Source: Marthasterias glacialis
Taxonomy: Eukaryota; Echinodermata; Asteroidea; Forcipulatida; Asteriidae
Assembly (NCBI GenBank): GCA_911728455.2
Contig: OU452227.1
Span: forward strand, 15,950,110 to 16,014,109
Reading direction: 5' to 3'
DNA: 64,000 bases
The position numbers and the translations under genes were made by a program. The notes under the pieces are model-generated. The model saw only the letters and a program-made list of their open reading frames with translations, ran no database searches and had not been told where the DNA came from. Shown here in pieces: positions 39,801 to 48,800 of the stretch; position 1 is the stretch's first letter; each line of letters opens with the position of its first letter.

Positions 39801-42800
39801 TGTGACTGGATGATGGTATTGATAAAGGCAGTTTATGTAACTGGATGATGGTATTGATAAAGGCAGTTTATGTGACTGGATGATGGTATTGATAAAGGTA
39901 GTTTATGTGACTGGATGATGGTATTGATAAAGGCAGTTTATGTGACTGGATGATGGTATTGATAAAGGTAGTTTATGTGACTGGATGATGGTATTGATAA
40001 AGGCAGTTTATGTGACTGGATGATGGTATTGATAAAGGCAGTTTATGGGACTGGATGATGGTATTGATAAAGGTAGTTTATGTGACTGGATGATGGTATT
40101 GATAAAGGTAGTTTATGTAACTGGATGATGGTATTGATAAAGGTAGTTTATGTGACTGGATGATGGTATTGATAAAGGCAGTTTATGTGACTGGATGATG
40201 GTATTGATAAAGGCAGTTTATGTGACTGGATGATGGTATTGATAAAGGTAGTTTATGTAACTGGATGATGGTATTGATAAAGGTAGTTTATGTGACTGGA
40301 TGATGGTATTGATAAAGGTAGTTTATGTGACTGGATGATGGTATTGATAAAGGTAGTTTATGTGACTGGATGATGGTATTGATAAAGGCAGTTTATGTAA
40401 CTGGATGATGGTATTGATAAAGGTAGTTTATGTGACTGGATGATGGTATTGATAAAGGCAGTTTATGTAACTGGATGATGGTATTGATAAAGGCAGTTTA
40501 TGTGACTGGATGATGGTATTGATAAAGGCAGTTTATGTGACTGGATGATGGTATTGATAAAGGTAGTTTATGTGACTGGATGATGGTATTGGTAAAGGCA
40601 GTTTATGTGACTGGATGATGGTATTGATAAAGGCAGTTTATGTGACTGGATGATGGTATTGATAAAGGTAGTTTATGGGACTGGATGATGGTATTGATAA
40701 AGGCAGTTTATGTGACTGGATGATGGTATTGATAAAGGCAGTTTATGTGACTGGATGATGGTATTGATAAAGGCAGTTTATGTGACTATATGATTGTATT
40801 GATAAAGGCAGTTTATGGGACTGGATGATGGTATTGATAAAGGCAGTTTATGTAACTGGATGATGGTATTGATAAAGGCAGTTTATGTGACTGGATGATG
40901 GTATTGATAAAGGCAGTTTATGTGACTGGATGATGGTATTGATAAAGGTAGTTTATGTAACTGGATGATGGTATTGATAAAGGCAGTTGATGTGACTGGA
41001 TGATGGTATTGATAAAGGCAGTTTATGTAACTGGATGATGGTATTGATAAAGGTAGTTTATGTGACTGGATGATGGTATTGATAAAGGCAGTTTATGTGA
41101 CTGGATGATGGTATTGATAAAGGTAGTTTATGTAACTGGATGATGGTATTGATAAAGGTAGTTTATGTGACTGGATGATGGTATTGATAAAGGCAGTTGA
41201 TGTGACTGGATGATGGTATTGATAAAGGCAGTTTATGCAACTGGATGATGGTATTGATAAAGGTAGTTTATGTGACTGGATGATGGTATTGATAAAGGCA
41301 GTTGATGTGACTGGATGATGGTATTGATAAAGGCAGTTTATGTAACTGGATGATGGTATTGATAAAGGCAGTTTATGTAACTGGATGATGGTATTGATAA
41401 AGGTAGTTTATGTGACTGGATGATGGTATTGATAAAGGCAGTTTATGTGACTGGATGATGGTATTGATAAAGGCAGTTTATGTGACTGGATGATGGTATT
41501 GATAAAGGTAGTTTATGTAACTGGATGATGGTATTGATAAAGGCAGTTTATGTGACTGGATGATGGTATTGATAAAGGTAGTTTATGTAACTGGATGATG
41601 GTATTGATAAAGGCAGTTTATGTAACTGGATGATGGTATTGATAAAGGTAGTTTATGTGACTGGATGATGGTATTGATAAAGGTAGTTTATGTGACTGGA
41701 TGATGGTATTGATAAAGGCAGTTTATGTGACTGGATGATGGTATTGATAAAGGCAGTTTATGTGACTGGATGATGGTATTGATAAAGGTAGTTTATGTAA
41801 CTGGATGATGGTATTGATAAAGGCAGTTTATGTGACTGGATGATGGTATTGATAAAGGTAGTTTATGTAACTGGATGATGGTATTGATAAAGGCAGTTTA
41901 TGTGACTGGATGATGGTATTGATAAAGGCAGTTTATGTAACTGGATGATGGTATTGATAAAGGTAGTTTATGTGACTGGATGATGGTATTGATAAAGGTA
42001 GTTTATGTAACTGGATGATGGTATTGATAAAGGTAGTTTATGGGACTGGATGATGGTATTGATAAAGGCAGTTGATGTGACTGGATGATGGTATTGATAA
42101 AGGCAGTTTATGTGACTGGATGATGGTATTGATAAAGGCAGTTTATGTGACTGGATGATGGTATTGATAAAGGTAGTTTATGTAACTGGATGATGGTATT
42201 GATAAAGGCAGTTTATGTAACTGGATGATGGTATTGATAAAGGCAGTTGATGTGACTGGATGATGGTATTGATAAAGGTAGTTTATGTGACTGGATGATG
42301 GTATTGATAAAGGCAGTTTATGTGACTGGATGATGGTATTGATAAAGGTAGTTTATGTGACTGGATGATGGTATTGATAAAGGCAGTTTATGTAACTGGA
42401 TGATGGTATTGATAAAGGCAGTTGATGTGACTGGATGATGGTATTGATAAAGGTAGTTTATGTGACTGGATGATGGTATTGATAAAGGCAGTTTATGTGA
42501 CTGGATGATGGTATTGATAAAGGTAGTTTATGTGACTGGATGATGGTATTGATAAAGGCAGTTTATGTAACTGGATGATGGTATTGATAAAGGCAGTTTA
42601 TGTAACTGGATGATGGTATTGATAAAGGTAGTTTATGTAACTGGATGATGGTATTGATAAAGGCAGTTGATGTGACTGGATGATGGTATTGATAAAGGTA
42701 GTTTATGGGACTGGATGATGGTATTGATAAAGGCAGTTTATGGGACTGGATGATGGTATTGATAAAGGTAGTTTATGTGACTGGATGATGGTATTGATAA

Positions 42801-45800
42801 AGGTAGTTTATGGGACTGGATGATGGTATTGATAAAGGTAGTTTATGGGACTGGATGATGGTATTGATAAAGGCAGTTTATGTAACTGGATGATGGTATT
42901 GATAAAGGCAGTTTATGGGACTGGATGATGGTATTGATAAAGGTAGTTTATGTAACTGGATGATGGTATTGATAAAGGCAGTTTATGTGACTGGATGATG
43001 GTATTGATAAAGGTAGTTTATGTGACTGGATGATGGTATTGATAAAGGCAGTTTATGTAACTGGATGATGGTATTGATAAAGGCAGTTTATGTAACTGGA
43101 TGATGGTATTGATAAAGGCAGTTTATGGGACTGGATGATGGTATTGATAAAGGCAGTTTATGTGACTGGATGATGGTAAGATAAAGGTAGTTTATGTGAC
43201 TGGATGATGGTATTGGTAAAGGCAGTTTATGGGACTGGATGATGGTATTGATAAAGGCAGTTTATGTGACTGGATGATGGTAAGATAAAGGTAGTTTATG
43301 TGACTGGATGATGGTATTGATAAAGGTAGTTTATGTGACTGGATGATGGTATTGATAAAGGTAGTTTATGTGACTGGATGATGGTATTGATAAAGGCAGT
43401 TTATGTAACTGGATGATGGTATTGATAAAGGCAGTTTATGTAACTGGATGATGGTATTGATAAAGGCAGTTTATGGGACTGGATGATGGTATTGATAAAG
43501 GCAGTTTATGTGACTGGATGATGGTAAGATAAAGGTAGTTTATGTGACTGGATGATGGTATTGGTAAAGGCAGTTTATGGGACTGGATGATGGTATTGAT
43601 AAAGGCAGTTTATGTGACTGGATGATGGTAAGATAAAGGTAGTTTATGTGACTGGATGATGGTATTGATAAAGGTAGTTTATGTGACTGGATGATGGTAT
43701 TGATAAAGGCAGTTTATGTGACTGGATGATGGTATTGATAAAGGCAGTTTATGTGACTGGATGATGGTATTGATAAAGGTAGTTTATGTGACTGGATGAT
43801 GGTATTGATAAAGGTAGTTTATGTGACTGGATGATGGTATTGATAAAGGTAGTTTATGTGACTGGATGATGGTAAGATAAAGGTAGTTTATGTGACTGGA
43901 TGATGGTATTGATAAAGGTAGTTTATGTGACTGGATGATGGTATTGATAAAGGCAGTTTATGTGACTGGATGATGGTATTGATAAAGGCAGTTTATGTGA
44001 CTGGATGATGGTATTGATAAAGGTAGTTTATGTGACTGGATGATGGTATTGATAAAGGTAGTTTATGTGACTGGATGATGGTATTGATAAAGGTAGTTTA
44101 TGTGACTGGATGATGGTATTGATAAAGGTAGTTTATGTGACTGGATGATGGTATTGATAAAGGCAGTTTATGTGACTGGATGATGGTATTGATAAAGGTA
44201 GTTTATGTAACTGGATGATGGTATTGATAAAGGCAGTTTATGTGACTGGATGATGGTATTGATAAAGGTAGTTTATGTGACTGGATGATGGTATTGATAA
44301 AGGTAGTTTATGTGACTGGATGATGGTATTGATAAAGGTAGTTTATGTGACTGGATGATGGTATTGATAAAGGCAGTTTATGTGACTGGATGATGGTATT
44401 GATAAAGGCAGTTTATGTGACTGGATGATGGTATTGGTAAAGGCAGTTTATGTGACTGGATGATGGTATTGATAAAGGTAGTTTATGTGACTGGATGATG
44501 GTATTGATAAAGGCAGTTTATGTAACTGGATGATGGTATTGATAAAGGCAGTTTATGTAACTGGATGATGGTATTGATAAAGGCAGTTTATGGGACTGGA
44601 TGATGGTATTGATAAAGGTAGTTTATGTGACTGGATGATGGTATTGATAAAGGTAGTTTATGTGACTGGATGATGGTATTGATAAAGGTAGTTTATGTAA
44701 CTGGATGATGGTATTGATAAAGGCATGTGACTGGATGATGGCATCAAAAAAGAAGTTGTGTGGGAGGCTTTTCACTTCCATCATTGTTTTTTTAAAAGAC
44801 AAGAAAGTTTTTTGTTTTTGATAGAATTAAAAACTATTCTTGTTTAACAATGTTTTTAAGTGTATCCGTTATTATTGAAGTTAATTGGAACTTTTATTTT
44901 ATCTTTGCAGGCCTTAGAATCAAAGTTGGCTTCGTGTAGGAATTTTGTTAAAGATCAACCGAGGAAAGCAAATAGTCCAGTTGATTCACCAAGGTAATTT
45001 CAAAGTCTCATCTCTGCTTGTTGGACATTATTTGTAACATCATGGAAGTAGGAATACAAGGAGACCAAATGAGAGGCTTATCAAAGGTTTATAGTCTGAT
45101 GCTGCTGCCATTATGCAACTGGCAATTTTATTAAATTAAATACAACAATGGTCAGAAGGGAGGAGTAAGCCTAATATAATCATCTACAGCTAGATATAAT
45201 GCTGTAAAGCTCCGTGGAATTCCTTTCATCTTTGCAGACAATGATTTTTTTGAATAAAAAATGTTGGAGAACTCCAGATACAAACAATTTCTTTAAACAC
45301 ACCATTGGTTTTGGTCCATGATATTACACCCATTATGAAAACAAAAGACACTTTTACATTTTGACTTGATTTTTATACACAGTAGATATCGGGAGCCTTT
45401 TGAATATCCTGCCAAATATCACACATAGTTTCATTAGATTTGTGAAAGTTTAGCAGAACTCTTCAATCCAGTAATGAATGGTATCAGTGTGGAATCCATC
45501 TCGTGGCATTAGACTCTGTGCACAAAGGACCTGAAATCAGCAGTGATCAGCAGATGGTTTAATTGGGTTTGTATAGCATTCCCCAAACGCAAATGAGCTT
45601 AATGGGTTATGGTCTTTCGAAGTGTCACCTTGTATTCTACTGCCACGGTAACATATAATAGATTCAGTTCTATTCAGTTTGTTTTAATCATTGCGTATAA
45701 AGAAGCGTGACATTTCTTCTTTATTTTAAAGCAGTTAAAGGATATTAGTCATTAGAACATTAAATTGCATTATACTAACAGTTAAAATAGTGACAAATCA

Positions 45801-48800
45801 AAATGTCACCATAAAAATGCGCAATGTACTTGCCCAATCAGATAGGATGTAAAGGTCTTTTCCAAGATCACAATTTAAAATTTTTTTAATCTCACAAAGA
45901 GTTGGCCAACCGAAATGGGATACCAGTAACCAATATACAAACATAAAATGGTTTGAGGCTGGACAGTCAATATTAGCTCTTCAAGGTCCACCTGCATGAT
46001 CGCCAGGGTTCTCCCCAGGATTTTTCAAAACTGCGGGGCATTCTGGACCAAAATTTTGAAAGTGTGGCCGAAGCACGCTGAATTGGTAGCAGGCCCTTGG
46101 AATGTTTTTATTTGGTTTGAAAAGCTCTGTGCAATCTGGAGCATTTAAAATGGTTTTATGTTAGGATTTTTAGTGAATTTGATATTAAAATCTACAAAAA
46201 AAATAACAAATAAAAAATATTTATATATATTTTTTTTGCGTATCGGCCGTAATTTTTGCGTATCGGCCCGTATTTCGCGTGTATCGGCCCAATACGCCAG
46301 CTTGTGCATGGGGAGAACCCTGATCGCCAAATAAGGAAATCAGTGCTTTGCGAGCATGAATGGCTGACACGTGGTCTTCATGTATGAGTACACGGTTATG
46401 TAATGTATATGTACAACTTGTACACAAACAACACTGTGTTGCTGTGTGTTGATTGCATGTTTCACATCCACAGGGTTTCCTATGTGAAGACATGCGGTTT
46501 TGTGATTTCAAAATGGTTGCCGCACCATTTGTGCATGCGTGTGTCAGGGATGCTTGTACGCAAGGATCGGACCAGGGTTTTTAAGGAATAGACTGGTGCG
46601 CCAGTTGAATAGAGATGAAACAACCATTTGCAGGCATTATAAACAAAGCAGCAACAATCGTTATTCGAGTGTTATTTAGTGGTATGTGGGTACTAACGTC
46701 ATCTCAGCTGATGGCAAACTACGTGCAAATACATGCTGTGACCAACAGAGTCACACCAACAGTCGACTTTTGGTAATAATAACACAGTTACTAAGCCCTT
46801 TTATTAAAGTTGCATGTTGTGATATTAATTTAAATCACATTCCTGTCTCATGAGTCATAAACGACAAGCATTCTGCTACAAAAGAGGTTTATTTTGAGAT
46901 ATGCACTACTGGCATCCGCGACGATGTAGCAACCCGCATGTTATTTTGTTTGTAATGTAAATCACTATAAAAAAAAGGGGGGGTAAAGAACGTTGGAAAA
47001 ATGAGCATTGCTGAATTTCAAATAGACAAAGGAATCACACAGTTTTGGAGACCCTTTTCTTTGGATGATTTCAGCTTCAAAACTGTGAAACTCTTGTGTT
47101 GAAAAGTGCGTGGTCGCAGTGGTCTGGCCCAAACGTTCCGTTGGTACAAACTCTGGAATATTTTCCACAGATTTCGAGAAAGAAAAGCCTCTATCGAATA
47201 AACAAATGCAACAATCATCATGTACAGTACCGCACTTTCCTATGAAGGACGTCGTGTTTGTTTACATTCAATATTCACTACAGGTCATGTGACGTGGGTT
47301 GTGCAATCGGTCTAGCTACTCACTGCATTTATTTGGCCAAAATATTTTTGTATGGAAATGTTGGTGGTCATTATCCAGACGCTCAACAAAGGTTTGTGTG
47401 ATACCTCCTTGGACCTGAAAGACACTCCACATTCAAATTTATAGAGATTACCACAAATTCATATAATTCAGTTATCAAGGCACCACTGTCCAATTCAAGT
47501 GTCTCCCATTAAGTCTATCCACGTTTTTGTTGGTGTTCACCAGAGTATTAAAACCAAGATGGTTGCAGCAGCCTTAAGACGTCAACAGGTCCATGTCTAC
47601 ATCTACCTGGAAGACTGGCTGATAATTAGCCTTTCCCATGAAATATTCTAATTACATTTATGTATATGTACAGACACTATTGGTTGGCAAACGCCATAGA
47701 GTTGTGCACTAGGCAGACACACAAACGCGTATGCGTCTCACAACCATCAGCCCAATACAAAAAGGCGCAATGTTCCTTCATTTGCCAACCAGTAGTGTTG
47801 GTGCGCACATGCGATGTGCACTTTACATATTTCATGGAAAGGGTCTTTTGGCCCTACTCATAAGTCCACCCTAGAAGCTCTCATTAGTAAACTATTATAC
47901 TCAGCGTAGACCCAGGGGTCATGATCATCACCAATAAATCTTCCCTGATAACCTTCACAAACTCCTACTTTCCTCCAAGCCTCCAATCGCAGGCAGAGCT
48001 TCATCTACTTCAAAAGATGCCTGGCCCTGGAGGAATGTGTTTCACTCGCCACTACCTCTGTCCCAGCCCAAGGTTGACGACATGGCAAGCTTAGTGGACA
48101 TTGTTCCATGCTGCAGGATGCATATGAAGTCAACTTCATTAAAATCACAACTTCTGGCTGTCTTCAAAGACCTCCAATTAGTGCCAGATTTTATTGAAGG
48201 TCACCTAGATTTGGTCAGGACAGACAATTCATCAGTGATATTCTACTTGAATTGTCAGGGAAACACACTTTCCCCCTCCGTCTGTCTTTTTAACTTGGAA
48301 GCTCTTTAGTAGGTGTATTCCTCTCAATATCTCTCCTCAAGCAATCCGAAAAGGAATGTCATCGCAGATGCCCTTTCACTTGGATGAACAGTCCCCACAG
48401 GATTGACTCGCTATGGTCCGACATTGCAACAAGTCTTCAATATCCTTGATAATCTCCAGTCTTTTGCACCTATTTGCCCATACACAGGCCTATTCCCTCC
48501 TGGGACTGTGACCTTTTTATTAGCAGCAACCACTGCCCACCATAGAAGAGAACTCCACACTGTATGAATTAAATTGGGCCACTTACATTGAGAGCTGGAT
48601 GACATTCACTTGTTGACCCATATTCAAATCCTTACCAATAATCAATCTCCAAACTTCTCACTACCAGACACTTAAATTCCTGTAATGTCCTATTTTTCCA
48701 CTGTTGAAGAGGACAATATTTTGGGTCAAAAAACCAAAACACCACATTACAAAAGTTCACCCACATTGCCCAGCCTCTTTAATCACTATCACCATATGTG

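Noticed and set aside
38753..44728. CRISPR-like array or coding tandem repeat
   Set aside because: Units are contiguous with no unique spacers, the host is eukaryotic and no frame is open across units.
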